Assembly: GCA_031761405.1 (NCBI GenBank)
Contig: JASEVX010000003.1
Location: 116,898,247-116,962,246, forward strand
Reading direction: 5' to 3'
Length of the DNA stretch: 64,000 nucleotides
Source of the DNA: Serripes groenlandicus
Lineage: Eukaryota > Mollusca > Bivalvia > Cardiida > Cardiidae
Shown: one piece after another, positions 32,301 through 44,367 of the stretch
Layout of the letters: each line of letters begins with the position of its first letter
How positions within the stretch are numbered: position 1 is the stretch's first letter
Translations under genes and position numbers: made by a program
Notes under the pieces: model-generated
Databases searched by the model: none
What the model was told of the DNA's origin: nothing
What the model saw: only the letters and a program-made list of their open reading frames with translations

Positions 32301-33180
32301 GTTTGCTACAGATACGTCACAATGGTGCCTGTATGTGGATAAAGAACCGACGTTTACTACAGATACGTCACAATGGAGTCTGTGTGTGGATCAAGAACCG
32401 ACGTTTGCTACAGATACGTCACAATGGTGCCTGTATGTGGATCAAGAACCGACGTTTGCTACAGATACGTCACAATGGTGCCTGTATGTGGAGCAAGGAC
32501 CGACGTTTGCTACAGATACGTCACAATGGAGTCTGTATGTGGAGCAAGGACCGACGTTTGCTACAGATACGTCACAATGGTGCTTGTGTGTGGAGCAAGG
32601 ACCGATGTTTGCTACAGATACGTCACAATGGTGTCTGTATGTGGAGCAAGGACCGATGTTTGCTACAGATACGTCACAATGGTGTCTGTATGTGGAGCAA
32701 GGACCGACGTTTCCTACAGATACGTCACAATGGTGCTTGTGTGTGGAGCAAGGACCGATGTTTGCTACAGATACGTCACAATGGTGTCTGTATGTGGAGC
32801 AAGAAGTGACGTTTGCTACAGATACGTCACAATTGTGTTTGTATGTGGAGCAAGAAGTGACGTTTGCTACAGATACGTCACAATTGTGTTTGTATGTGGA
32901 GCAAGAAGTGACGTTTGCTACAGATACGTCACAATGTTGCCTGTGTGTGGAGCAAGGATTAATAGTATAGGGCGTTAACACTTTCCCAAAATACAAACGC
33001 TTTATGACAACTATGCAGCAGACGACTTTTGAAATCTAAATATCCCCTGAAATGCTCAACCCAATTCTATGATGATACTTCAATATATAGAGTTCTTCAC
33101 TTTTTCAGGTAAATGTGTTTAAAAACAATGCCGTCTGCTGCAGAATTGTTGTATGTGGGACAGAGTGTATTGCTTGTCCA
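29338..33180. repeat. Unit-2 copies of the dispersed repeats
   Basis: The same elements as in unit 1, at +8,304: MITE E 29,338-29,563; MITE F 29,793-30,054; MITE C/A about 30,134-30,479; SINE-L 30,864-31,009; MITE B 31,074-31,340; SINE about 31,399-31,680; 51-bp array 32,045-32,957; MITE A 32,976-33,164. Sequences differ from unit 1 by only scattered single bases. Confidence 0.85.
32045..32957. repeat. 51-bp minisatellite, ~18 copies (unit 2)
   Basis: Same length and variant order as the unit 1 array, with one visible change (CGCAAGAAG to AGCAAGAAG near 32,799). The absence of copy-number change argues that the duplication is very recent or was homogenised. Confidence 0.85.
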
Positions 33181-33185
33181 CTTAC

Positions 33186-33346
33186 CATGCTAGCACAAGC
33201 ACAGGCTCCTGCCCAATAAGCCGACGTGCCTTCAGTAAAGTGTATCGCACATCCAACCGCTATCCACAGGCCAACGGTCATAAATCCTAAAACGCCACAT
33301 AGAACCATATAGTGGGTCTTTACCTTTTGCTTAGCATGATCTGTAA
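33186..33346 (-). CDS. Internal exon of the multi-span membrane protein gene (duplicate copy)
   Basis: Identical in reading to the exon at 24,882-25,042, with the same ATG|GTAAGT donor and TTTCAG acceptor. It comes from the tandem duplication, lies on the minus strand and is upstream of copy 1 in transcription order. A 26-bp insertion sits in the flanking intron about 20 bp beyond the acceptor (about 33,369-33,394) and may affect the branch-point region. Because the exon is 161 nt, including both copies in one transcript would shift the frame. Confidence 0.55.
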
Positions 33347-33443
33347 CTGAAATATAATAATATGAATATTAAATTAGCCTCCAATTTTTAGAACAATATT
33401 TTTTTGTTTCAATGTTTTGACGGCGTTTTCAACATTACTTCAG

Positions 33444-33635
33444 TAATAATATGGCGACGGTTCACTTATTCATGATCCCTGATTAAAGAAAGCAGTACTA
33501 GGCTAGGAAATGTGCCTTGTCCTTAGGCACTCCGCCATAACAGTTGCGCCGCGACTGGGGATCGAACCCGGGACGCCCGGTTCAAATTTCCCGACACTAA
33601 CCCTCGGCCAAGGCGGATTCATTTAGAACAATGTT

Positions 33636-33673
<38 letters not shown>

Positions 33674-33768
33674 GAGAGGAGAGGAGAGGAGAGGAGAGGA
33701 GAGGAGAGGAGAGGAGAGGAGAGGAGAGGAGAGGAGAGGAGAGGAGAGGAGAGGAGAGGAGAGGAGAG

Positions 33769-33851
<83 letters not shown>

Positions 33852-34240
33852 TTATTAGATGTAAACAATGTATTTCGAATCATGAACCATGATATAGGAA
33901 TACCTAGATATTCCTCGCCGACTTCAGGGACAAATAAATACATGTGTGTATATGTATCTGCTGAGTGTTTTACCCTTTCCCACATACACAAAATATACAA
34001 TAGACGTTTAAAGGAAGAAGAAGAAAGAGACGAAGAAGAAAGAGACGAAGAAGAAAGAGAAGAAGAATAAGAAGAATTAGAATGAGAAAAAAAGAGAAGA
34101 TGAAGAAGAACGGAAGGAGGAGAAGAAGAAGAAGAAGAAGAAGAAGAAGAAGAAGAAGAAGAAGAAGAAGAAGAAGAAGAAGAAGAAGAAGAAGAAGAAG
34201 AAGAAGAAGAAGAAGAAGAAGAAGAAGAAGAAGGACGGAA
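33444..34240. repeat. SINE-L copy followed by GA, GGAGA and GAA simple repeats (unit 2)
   Basis: SINE-L (33,470-33,622, minus) is followed by (GA)n/(GGAGA)n at 33,633-33,848, the MITE A left end TACCCTTTCCCACATACA at 33,971, and (GAA)n to about 34,240. Open frames of Arg/Glu or Ser/Leu are artefacts. Confidence 0.85.
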
Positions 34241-34246
34241 GAAGAA

Positions 34247-36310
34247 GTAGAAGTAGTAGAACAAGAAGATGTAGAGGGAGAAGAAGAAGACGAATGGTAT
34301 AATTAGTAGAAGTAGTAGAACAAGAAGATGTAGAGGGAGAAGAAGAAGACGAATGGTATAATTAGTAGAAGTAGTAGAACAAGAAGATGTAGAGGGAGAA
34401 GAAGAAGACGAATGGTATAATTAGTAGAAGTAGTAGAACAAGAAGATGTAGAGGGAGAAGAAGAAGACGAATGGTATAATTAGTAGAAGTAGTAGAACAA
34501 GAAGATGTAGAGGGAGAAGAAGAAGACGAATGGTATAATTAGTAGAAGTAGTAGAACAAGAAGATGTAGAGGGAGAAGAAGAAGACGAATGGTATAATTA
34601 GTAGAAGTAGTAGAACAAGAAGATGTAGAGGGAGAAGAAGAAGACGAATGGTATAATTAGTAGAAGTAGTAGAACAAGAAGATGTAGAGGGAGAAGAAGA
34701 AGACGAATGGTATAATTAGTAGAAGTAGTAGAACAAGAAGATGTAGAGGGAGAAGAAGAAGACGAATGGTATAATTAGTAGAAGTAGTAGAACAAGAAGA
34801 TGTAGAGGGAGAAGAAGAAGACGAATGGTATAATTAGTAGAAGTAGTAGAACAAGAAGATGTAGAGGGAGAAGAAGAAGACGAATGGTATAATTAGTAGA
34901 AGTAGTAGAACAAGAAGATGTAGAGGGAGAAGAAGAAGACGAATGGTATAATTAGTAGAAGTAGTAGAACAAGAAGATGTAGAGGGAGAAGAAGAAGACG
35001 AATGGTATAATTAGTAGAAGTAGTAGAACAAGAAGATGTAGAGGGAGAAGAAGAAGACGAATGGTATAATTAGTAGAAGTAGTAGAACAAGAAGATGTAG
35101 AGGGAGAAGAAGAAGACGAATGGTATAATTAGTAGAAGTAGTAGAACAAGAAGATGTAGAGGGAGAAGAAGAAGACGAATGGTATAATTAGTAGAAATAG
35201 TAGAACAAGAAGATGTAGAGGGAGAAGAAGAAGACGAATGGTATAATTAGTAGAAATAGTAGAACAAGAAGATGTAGAGGGAGAAGAAGAAGACGAATGG
35301 TATAATTAGTAGAAATAGTAGAACAAGAAGATGTAGAGGGAGAAGAAGAAGACGAATGGTATAATTAGTAGAAGTAGTAGAACAAGAAGATGTAGAGGGA
35401 GAAGAAGAAGACGAATGGTATAATTAGTAGAAATAGTAGAACAAGAAGATGTAGAGGGAGAAGAAGAAGACGAATGGTATAATTAGTAGAAATAGTAGAA
35501 CAAGAAGATGTAGAGGGAGAAGAAGAAGACGAATGGTATAATTAGTAGAAGTAGTAGAACAAGAAGATGTAGAGGGAGAAGAAGAAGACGAATGGTATAA
35601 TTAGTAGAAGAAGTAGAACAAGAAGATGTAGAGGGAGAAGAAGAAGACGAATGGTATAATTAGTAGAAGAAGTAGAACAAGAAGATGTAGAGGGAGAAGA
35701 AGAAGACGAATGGTATAATTAGTAGAAGTAGTAGAACAAGAAGATGTAGAGGGAGAAGAAGAAGACGAATGGTATAATTAGTAGAAGAAGTAGAACAAGA
35801 AGATGTAGAGGGAGAAGAAGAAGACGAATGGTATAATTAGTAGAAATAGTAGAACAAGAAGATGTAGAGGGAGAAGAAGAAGACGAATGGTATAATTAGT
35901 AGAAATAGTAGAACAAGAAGATGTAGAGGGAGAAGAAGAAGACGAATGGTATAATTAGTAGAAGTAGTAGAACAAGAAGATGTAGAGGGAGAAGAAGAAG
36001 ACGAATGGTATAATTAGTAGAAGAAGTAGAACAAGAAGATGTAGAGGGAGAAGAAGAAGACGAATGGTATAATTAGTAGAAGAAGTAGAACAAGAAGATG
36101 TAGAGGGAGAAGAAGAAGACGAATGGTATAATTAGTAGAAATAGTAGAACAAGAAGATGTAGAGGGAGAAGAAGAAGACGAATGGTATAATTAGTAGAAG
36201 AAGTAGAACAAGAAGATGTAGAGGGAGAAGAAGAAGACGAATGGTATAATTAGTAGAAGTAGTAGAACAAGAAGATGTAGAGGGAGAAGAAGAAGACGAA
36301 TGGTATAATT
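34247..36310. repeat. 59-bp minisatellite, 35 copies (before the gap)
   Basis: The unit is 59 bp: GTAGAAGTAGTAGAACAAGA followed by AGATGTAGAGGGAGAAGAAG and GACGAATGGTATAATTA. The array length divides to 35 units. Variants differ mainly at one position block (AGTAGTAG, AAATAGTAG or AGAAGTAG). Every unit carries stops, so it is non-coding. Strongly purine-rich on the plus strand. Confidence 0.93.
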
Positions 36311-36318
36311 AGTAGAAG

Positions 36319-36604
36319 AAGGAGAAAAAGCAGCAAAAGGATGAAAATGATCTGCGTATGAATTAAGATAAAAATACATAAAAAGTTTCAACTTTCATAT
36401 GTAATATCGACTTCTTTTGACGACTATGTAGCACACCGGTTTTGAAAACATTGTGGGAAAAGGAAATATTACGCAAAACTAGCAACTTCTTATTTTCCTA
36501 CAATGTTTCCAACTCGGTAAACACTTTGGCCTCGGGTGTTTTCAAAGCAGACGACCCTAAACTATAACACGAGTGGAAAGTTTACCTGTTGAATTGTTCA
36601 TTAT
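36319..36604. other. Contig end duplicating sequence at 38,158-38,443
   Basis: From AGAAGGAGAAAAAGCAGC to GAATTGTTCATTAT this matches 38,158-38,443, including CTATAACACGAG, which differs from unit 1 (CTATTACACGAG). It is the same locus assembled twice on either side of the gap. Confidence 0.8.
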
Positions 36605-36804
36605 NNNNNNNNNNNNNNNNNNNNNNNNNNNNNNNNNNNNNNNNNNNNNNNNNNNNNNNNNNNNNNNNNNNNNNNNNNNNNNNNNNNNNNNNNNNNNNNN
36701 NNNNNNNNNNNNNNNNNNNNNNNNNNNNNNNNNNNNNNNNNNNNNNNNNNNNNNNNNNNNNNNNNNNNNNNNNNNNNNNNNNNNNNNNNNNNNNNNNNNN
36801 NNNN
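36605..36804. other. Assembly gap of 200 Ns
   Basis: A run of exactly 200 unknown bases, a typical placeholder length. Open frames reported across it are meaningless. Confidence 1.
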
Positions 36805-38154
36805 AGTAGTAGAACAAGAAGATGTAGAGGGAGAAGAAGAAGACGAATGGTATAATTAGTAGAAATAGTAGAACAAGAAGATGTAGAGGGAGAAGAAGAA
36901 GACGAATGGTATAATTAGTAGAAATAGTAGAACAAGAAGATGTAGAGGGAGAAGAAGAAGACGAATGGTATAATTAGTAGAATAGTAGAACAAGAAGATG
37001 TAGAGGGAGAAGAAGAAGACGAATGGTATAATTAGTAGAAATAGTAGAACAAGAAGATGTAGAGGGAGAAGAAGAAGACGAATGGTATAATTAGTAGAAA
37101 TAGTAGAACAAGAAGATGTAGAGGGAGAAGAAGAAGACGAATGGTATAATTAGTAGAAATAGTAGAACAAGAAGATGTAGAGGGAGAAGAAGAAGACGAA
37201 TGGTATAATTAGTAGAAGTAGTAGAACAAGAAGATGTAGAGGGAGAAGAAGAAGACGAATGGTATAATTAGTAGAAGAAGTAGAACAAGAAGATGTAGAG
37301 GGAGAAGAAGAAGACGAATGGTATAATTAGTAGAAGAAGTAGAACAAGAAGATGTAGAGGGAGAAGAAGAAGACGAATGGTATAATTAGTAGAAGTAGTA
37401 GAACAAGAAGATGTAGAGGGAGAAGAAGAAGACGAATGGTATAATTAGTAGAAGAAGTAGAACAAGAAGATGTAGAGGGAGAAGAAGAAGACGAATGGTA
37501 TAATTAGTAGAAATAGTAGAACAAGAAGATGTAGAGGGAGAAGAAGAAGACGAATGGTATAATTAGTAGAAATAGTAGAACAAGAAGATGTAGAGGGAGA
37601 AGAAGAAGACGAATGGTATAATTAGTAGAAGTAGTAGAACAAGAAGATGTAGAGGGAGAAGAAGAAGACGAATGGTATAATTAGTAGAAGAAGTAGAACA
37701 AGAAGATGTAGAGGGAGAAGAAGAAGACGAATGGTATAATTAGTAGAAGAAGTAGAACAAGAAGATGTAGAGGGAGAAGAAGAAGACGAATGGTATAATT
37801 AGTAGAAGTAGTAGAACAAGAAGATGTAGAGGGAGAAGAAGAAGACGAATGGTATAATTAGTAGAAGAAGTAGAACAAGAAGATGTAGAGGGAGAAGAAG
37901 AAGACGAATGGTATAATTAGTAGAAGTAGTAGAACAAGAAGATGTAGAGGGAGAAGAAGAAGACGAATGGTATAATTAGTAGAAGAAGTAGAACAAGAAG
38001 ATGTAGAGGGAGAAGAAGAAGACGAATGGTATAATTAGTAGAAGTAGTAGAACAAGAAGATGTAGAGGGAGAAGAAGAAGACGAATGGTATAATTAGTAG
38101 AAGAAGTAGAACAAGAAGATGTAGAGGGAGAAGAAGAAGACGAATGGTATAATT
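36805..38154. repeat. 59-bp minisatellite, ~23 copies (after the gap)
   Basis: Same 59-bp unit as before the gap; one copy (about 36,980) is 1 bp short. The order of unit variants is largely but not fully the same as in the pre-gap array. Confidence 0.93.
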
Positions 38155-40650
38155 AGTAGAAGAAGGAGAAAAAGCAGCAAAAGGATGAAAATGATCTGCG
38201 TATGAATTAAGATAAAAATACATAAAAAGTTTCAACTTTCATATGTAATATCGACTTCTTTTGACGACTATGTAGCACACCGGTTTTGAAAACATTGTGG
38301 GAAAAGGAAATATTACGCAAAACTAGCAACTTCTTATTTTCCTACAATGTTTCCAACTCGGTAAACACTTTGGCCTCGGGTGTTTTCAAAGCAGACGACC
38401 CTAAACTATAACACGAGTGGAAAGTTTACCTGTTGAATTGTTCATTATATGCTCCGTTTTATTTCCATATATCACGTAAGCACCAACACTATACTTATAT
38501 TCTTTAAATCACCCGTTAATAAGTTACATCCTGTGTCATAATATATTTGTACGTATTTTAAGCCGTCGTTGACACGTATTTGGAAATCCAGCAAATAGTA
38601 ACCGTTTGTTATGGTAAATGTTTCATACAGGTACTAAATCACCAAATACATTCGCGACAAAACATTATTGAAAATAAACCTGTTTTGACTCGGATGTCTG
38701 TGCGTCGAATATGTCAAAGTCGATTAACATATATGTGATATTGAAAGTGTTTGAACTGGATTTCATTGATAAATAGACCTTTCGCGCAGATTGAATAGAT
38801 GGATATTAATCGTGTATCAAACTAGGAGACTAGGAAACTTCTGATGGGTTATTAGAATGGTTTTCCCCGTCTTTTCTTATAAAATGCATGGCCCCAACCC
38901 CATATTTGTATATCTTCTTTTTTTTTTTTTAAAGCTGACGGATGATTCTTTTCGGTGGTATAGGTGCACCATTTGGGAAAATGAATTAAAGTGTTATAAT
39001 TCAAGAAAGAAATGTGTTGATATACTATGTTGAAATTAAAAAAATAGGAAATCATTTAGTATACCATGACCTACAATAAATATCGATCCCTACGTCAATT
39101 GAATCGACGCACTGTATTTATAGAAGTATTACATTCTCAACTCTTTCCCTCATACGACAATTCTGCAGCAGACGACTTTGAACGCATTTTGTCAAAACAT
39201 AGAAAATCTCCATAATTGAATGGATAACCTATGACAAAAAGTGGAAAACATTGTGGCAAAAGGTGAAATTGCACGTTTTGTGCAATTTCTTCTTTTGTCA
39301 CTATGTTTTCAAAAAGCTGTCTGCTGCAGAGGCGTCAGAAAGCGTCTATATGAGGGAAAGGGTTAACTCTTTTATCCAATAATCCACTACAGGTAAATAA
39401 TTAAAAAAACATGAACATAATTTTGGACTCTTTTAATCCCCCTGTTATATATATATATATATATATATGTGTTGTCGGAGAACTGTCGAAACATTCTTTA
39501 AATAAGTTATTTTTTATACTAGTAACATTGCGTTAAGGGTAGAGTTAAAACACGACCTGTTTATTAATTGACCTTTTCCTTATTCGACAAACCTGCAGCA
39601 GACGACTTTGAATACGTACAATCAACACTATGGAAAAGCTAAAGCGTTTAAAGATCGCGTGATTATTGAAAAGAGTTAAGAACGGTGTTATAAAAGGAGA
39701 AGAGTTTCGTTATAAGCAAGTTCCCTCATTGACATTATGTTTTTCAAAAGTCGTCTGCTACAAACAAGTCAACATGAGACCGTTTGTGGGCTATGGTCAA
39801 TGGACTGTTTCAAAAACCAATACATGTCCATGTATAAAGGTTTAGTACGGCTAAACCTATTCATTCTCAACTTCGATCGATCGTATCGGAACGGTAATCT
39901 CCGGTAATTTCCGCCCGAGTCGGGTATTTCCGTCTACTTGCCGATCACGCGGTAGTGGGAGGCACCATTTCCCTCCGTACGTTGCCGTAAAAAAAATGTG
40001 CATTGTCTACTTTGAACCTCAATATTTTTAACTTAGATTTCAATAGCTTACGTCCATGTAGAGATGATACAATTTCAGCTTCTTTTTTTAACCCGTACCC
40101 ACATACAACAAATCTGTAGCTGACGACTTTGAAAATTGCTAGGCTAAACGATTGCAATTTTATATAAATGAAGGTATAATTAATGGGGAAAAAAGAGTTG
40201 AAAACATTGCGAAAAAAAGGAGAAATTGCTTGTTTGACCAATTAAACTTTTTGTCTAAATATTTTTAAAATTCATCTCTTACAGAGTCACAAGAAAGCGT
40301 CTTTATGTAGGTAAAAGATACAGATATAAAAGCAGAGGATTCTTATTTCCATGTCAAATAAGTAAGTAAAGTAAGTAAGTAAATCTTTTATTAAAGGTGC
40401 TAAACTCCAGAAAACAGATAGTATAGTCAAAGTTTTAAAACTGTTCAAACGTTGTGTTAAACTATTTTAATCATAGTTTTAAAACTGTTCAAACGTTGTG
40501 TTAAACTATTATAATCATAGTTTTAAAACTGTTCAAACGTTGTGTTAAACTATTATAATCATAGTTTTAAAACTGTTCAAACGTTGTGTTAAACTATTAT
40601 AATCATAGTTTCAAAACTGTTCAAACGTTGTGTTAAACTATTATAATCAT
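38155..40650. repeat. Unit-2 copies of distal unit sequence
   Basis: Repeats unit 1 from 26,420 on: split MITE A end (38,240-38,450), unrecognised sequence (38,463-39,136), MITE A copies at 39,137-39,366, 39,567-39,787 and 40,087-40,312, and the family D end plus five-copy 44-bp array (40,393-40,648). Confidence 0.8.
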
Positions 40651-40930
40651 AGTTCTGGTCGTGGGTTAAATCCTCGGACGGGTCATACTGAAGACTTTAA
40701 CAATGGTAGTAATGGCTACCCTCCTTGACACTCAATGTTGTGGGGTTAGCATTACGACTTACTGGCTGGTCTCAGGATACATGGACTGGTAGTACTGTTA
40801 ACTTACCCAGGAAACGTCGTGGTATAACTGTATGTTTTTGAAAGCAGCACACCGAACAAACAAGCCTCTAAAACAAAGCCTGCGTAAAGAGAAAACAAAG
40901 AGAAACAGAAAAAGAGAATAACTGTTGAGA
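40651..40930 (+). mobile_element. SINE-2 copy (unit 2)
   Basis: Same element as at 28,871-29,150, with CATTACGACTTACTGGC in place of CGACTAACTGGC. Its inverted counterpart is at about 59,690-59,915. Confidence 0.6.
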
Positions 40931-41007
40931 TTAACGCCACCTCCCACTTTTACTAAACGTACTTGACTTGTCCAAGGTTGCATGTATAGATAAGCGTTTG
41001 CAATCAG

Positions 41008-41177
41008 TTTATGAAACACAATGCTTGTGGTCTGATCCGCTTGTCGCTCTGGATAGTGTCAATAGCACTGCCGTGCGAGTGTATGGCCTTTTTATGATAC
41101 CATATGTTCCCGTTAGTGTCATGCTGGCTCTTAGTATGTTAATTGGTTTTATATGGGCTTCTTATATAAGTTGCTAA
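41008..41177 (+). CDS. Possible C-terminal exon of an unknown membrane protein
   Basis: After a weak acceptor-like TTGCAATCAG an open frame runs to TAA at 41,175-41,177. It encodes a Cys/Trp-containing stretch (YETQCLWSDPLVALDS) followed by one hydrophobic segment (IPYVPVSVMLALSMLIGFIW) and a short tail (ASYISC). The pattern of an extracellular Cys loop, a last span and a short tail could suit a two-span channel-associated subunit, but I do not recognise the family. The base sequence is less repetitive than its surroundings. Its inverted copy is split by the LTR retrotransposon. No other exon was found, so this may be chance. Confidence 0.3.
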
Positions 41178-42389
41178 GCTGGGTTTTATTTTCAATACAT
41201 TACAAGAGAAAGTTGATGCAACGCATCAATGTCGCCGGATATCCATAGTGCAGTTATGCATAACACTAACATTATAGTAGTTGAATAAACAGTTATCAAC
41301 TGAGGGGCATATTGGAACATCAGGGGTGGGGTCAAGTGAACATGTGTCATAACTTGCATTGTTTTGTCAACGAAGTGAATGATAATTGAAGCCTTTCATT
41401 GTTTATGATCAATCTCCATTCCAAAGTACAGGTTGACCATACACACAACCAACTAATTATTGATCATAAACAGTAATGGAAATGAGTAATCTTGCTAATC
41501 ATTAGTCTTAGTATGTATACAGTGCTTTCATTAAGGAATAATTATAAGATTTATGAATTCCACATATACTTTTCAAGATGTTTGTCAGAATATTTGAATT
41601 TTATTATTTTTCAATAAAACCACAAAACAGACAATTTAGGATTTGCATGCAATAGCACGTCATTTTACCTTTCCTCTATTAAAGTCAACAGTGGACACCT
41701 TTGCAGCAATCTACTTTTAAAACAATGAGATAAGGGTTAAATCGCTGAAGACATGAGTTTCTCTTTTTCTCAAAATGATATTAGCTTGGCATCCTAATTA
41801 TATCATACTTTAACAAATGTTAAAATGTAGTCCAATATTTATAAATTAGACCACCTTCGAAATGTAATATCAACTAAACAGTTAAATCTCATTGAAATTG
41901 TTGTATAATTTAAACTTAATTTCGAACATAAACTGAGCCCTACAACATGTTAATTTATTTTTAATTCTTTCCTTCCTTTTTTATAATGAAAATAACAAAC
42001 TACTCATGTTTTAAAACTATATTATGATAAGCGCCCTTGTGTCAATGATGCATAACAATATGCAGATCGGAAGCAATATGCCGTTAGGGAATTAAATGAC
42101 ACATTTAAAATTGTCAAGGACGAAATAATTTTGTACGAAAGACCCAATTCTTTCTTATTCGCAGAGGTGTCGTTCTTGAAACTCTCTTTATAGGCAGAGA
42201 GTGTTCGTTCAAAGTAATTTTTTTCTATTAAAACCAGTTTTATCTCGGTTTGTTCTTTTCTTTATTTGTTTCGAACCAAATAAACATTTTAAATCACCTA
42301 TGATTTACTATTTGTAAGTGAGTGTAAAGAGCGGCTCTCTGCAAAGGAGATTGATCTACGCAGTTGGTATTCGCGAGTATGTAAACGAA
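41178..42389. other. Palindrome arm, non-coding
   Basis: Apparently single-copy sequence apart from its mirror at 49,102-50,310. A decayed MITE A-like segment (TTACCTTTCCTCTATTA to GAGATAAGGGTTAAATC) lies at 41,668-41,790. No gene seen. Confidence 0.5.
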
Positions 42390-42669
42390 CAGTGTCTAGC
42401 GTAATATATATACGCAGTTTGTCTCGTCTGTTAGATAACATAAGGGTCAAACATATTGTAAAATTCTCATGTTTACAAGAAGAATTGGTACTCTATAACC
42501 TTTTTTCGACTGTTATATATGTAAATGTCTTCCGGCATGATATTATCTTAAATCTGCGTAATAGTCAGAAAGTTATTGCAGCAACCTTTGTTTATACAAG
42601 TCGGTTTTATCTGGTCGAACACGCAATCATACAATATTGATGCAGAAGTGTCAATGACAATGTATCTCT

Positions 42670-43455
42670 GTTGTTGTGGTCCGCACGTGGAGCAGGATAC
42701 AAGGGTTCGATTCCAGATCCGAAAGACTATAACATTGTAGTAATCGCTTCCCTCCTTGGCGCGCAGGGTTGTGTGGAAATCATTATGGCTAATACATAAT
42801 TGCCAGAATAAATGATACCGCTAGAACAGGTAATTTACTCTGGAAAAGCCGATATATAACTGACATACTGCTAGAACAGGTAATTTACTCTGGAAAAGCC
42901 GATATATAACTGACATACTGCTAGAACAGACAATTTACTCTGGAAAAGCCGTGATATAACTGACATACCGCTAGAACCGGTAATTTACTCTTGAAAAGCC
43001 GTGATTTAACTGACATACCGCTAGAACAGGTAATTTATTCTGGAAAAAAGTGATATAACTGACATACTGTTAAAACATGTAATTTACTCTGGAAAAGCCG
43101 TGATATAACTGACATACTGCTAGAATAGGTAATTCACTTTTGAAAAGCCGAGATATATCTGACATACCGCTAGAACAGGTATTTTTACCCTGGAAAAGCC
43201 GTGATATATCTCACATACTGCTAGACACGGTAATATACTATGGAAAAGCCGAGATATAACTGACATACCGCTAGAACAGGTAATTTACTCTGGAAAAGCC
43301 GATATATAACTGACATACTGCTAGAACAGGTAATTTACTCTGGAAAACCCGTGATATAACTGACATACCGTTAGAACAGGTAATTTAATCTGGAAAAGCC
43401 GAGATATAACTGACATACCGCTAGAACAGGTAATTTACTCTGGAAAAGCCGAGAT
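42670..43455 (+). repeat. SINE-2 whose 3' tail is amplified into a ~50-bp minisatellite
   Basis: A SINE-2 head (GGTTCGATTCCAGATCC, AACATTGTAGTAATCGC) runs into ~12 tandem units of 50-51 bp (42,820-43,455). The units contain CTAGAACAGGTAATTTACTC and TGGAAAAGCCG(TG)ATATAACT. The array unit resembles the SINE-2 end seen at 29,010 (GTACTGTTAACTTACCCAGG), so it grew from the SINE 3' end. Confidence 0.75.
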
Positions 43456-43569
43456 ATGTTAAACACCTTTCAAACAAACACACACATTATCTCTTGGGCA
43501 CGACATACAAAAGTTCTTTTGGGATTCTGATCCAAACGAAGACACATTACTGCCTGTACATATCCGCAA

Positions 43570-44060
43570 ACTGATCAGGATCTTAAAGGTGCTGAACTCC
43601 AGATGGATATAATTATTTTGAAATGTTGAAAGTTCTGCAAATATTGCTAATATTGACAACAAAGTAAGTACTATGTAACGGTTCAAAACTATTTTGGGAG
43701 TAAAGGTTGAAAAGTCATGAAAATGTACACAATTATGTTACTGGGTAAAATGAAGCATTAAACGATCAATATTTAGATGTTTATGGTACTGGAAAGCAAA
43801 ATTGTTACTCTAAGTTTATCCCATAATTATGATTCTAATATGTTAAGGCAACTTTAGAACAGTTTTAAAACTTTCACTATACTATCTATAATCTGGAAGT
43901 CAGCACCATTTACGGTTCACCATCTGCTAATCGTATCTTAAAGGTGGTGAACTCGGGGACGTAGATAAGTCTTATCTACGTCCCTGCTGAACTCAAGAAA
44001 AATTGTTCAAAAGTTGACTTGAACTATTAGAATCATAATTCTGGGATGAAATTAAAATGT
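43570..44060. mobile_element. MITE family D copies
   Basis: CTTAAAGGTGCTGAACTCCA at 43,582 mirrors TCTGGAAGTCAGCACC near 43,902. A second, broken copy follows, with GGTGGTGAACTCGGGGACGT, a perfect short palindrome GACGTAGATAAGTCTTATCTACGTC, and CTGAACTCAAGAAAAATTG. Non-coding. Confidence 0.6.
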
Positions 44061-44367
44061 TACTTTCCAGTACCATATATTTCTAAATATCAATCGCGTA
44101 TGCTTCATTTTTACTGGGTAGACATAACCAATTGACAGTTTTTCAACATTTAGTGCCAACATACTTTTCAACTACTAATAACCTACTTTGTGGCACAAGT
44201 TGTTACTTCCATTGTTTTTATTTGCTTTCAGTTAACATAACAGAACAAAACAGTACATATTCTTAAGCATGCACAACTCATGGTTGGTGTACACAAATAT
44301 ACATGCAGAATTGTTTATGACAATACAATAATGACAAAAAGGTTATCAAAAAGGTGTCATTCAGATA

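Larger units (their letters stand above)
29222..41002. repeat. Tandem segmental duplication, unit 2 (expanded; contains assembly gap)
   Basis: Starts TTTCGAAATCAGCATGAG and repeats all of unit 1 in order, ending AAGCGTTTGCA at 41,002. It is longer than unit 1 because of the 59-bp array, the 200-N gap and a repeated flank. Other differences include a 26-bp insertion near 33,369 and one extra 44-bp repeat. Confidence 0.88.
33640..42389 (+). repeat. Left arm of a giant imperfect palindrome
   Basis: From 42,389 outward (GTAAACGAA) to the GA microsatellite near 33,640, blocks recur inverted in 49,102-63,690. Examples: GGAGATTGATCTACGCAGTT (42,340) mirrors AACTGCGTAGATCAATCTCC (49,129), and CATGAACCATGATATAGG (33,880) mirrors CCTATATCATGGTTCATG (63,480). 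Interruptions are the 59-bp array here, and insertions in the other arm. Confidence 0.9.

Noticed and set aside
36557..36855. Open frames containing unknown residues
   Set aside because: They cross the 200-N assembly gap.
34247..38154. CRISPR-like regular repeats
   Set aside because: Units are directly adjacent with no unique spacers, the host is a eukaryote and no cas genes exist; this is a minisatellite.
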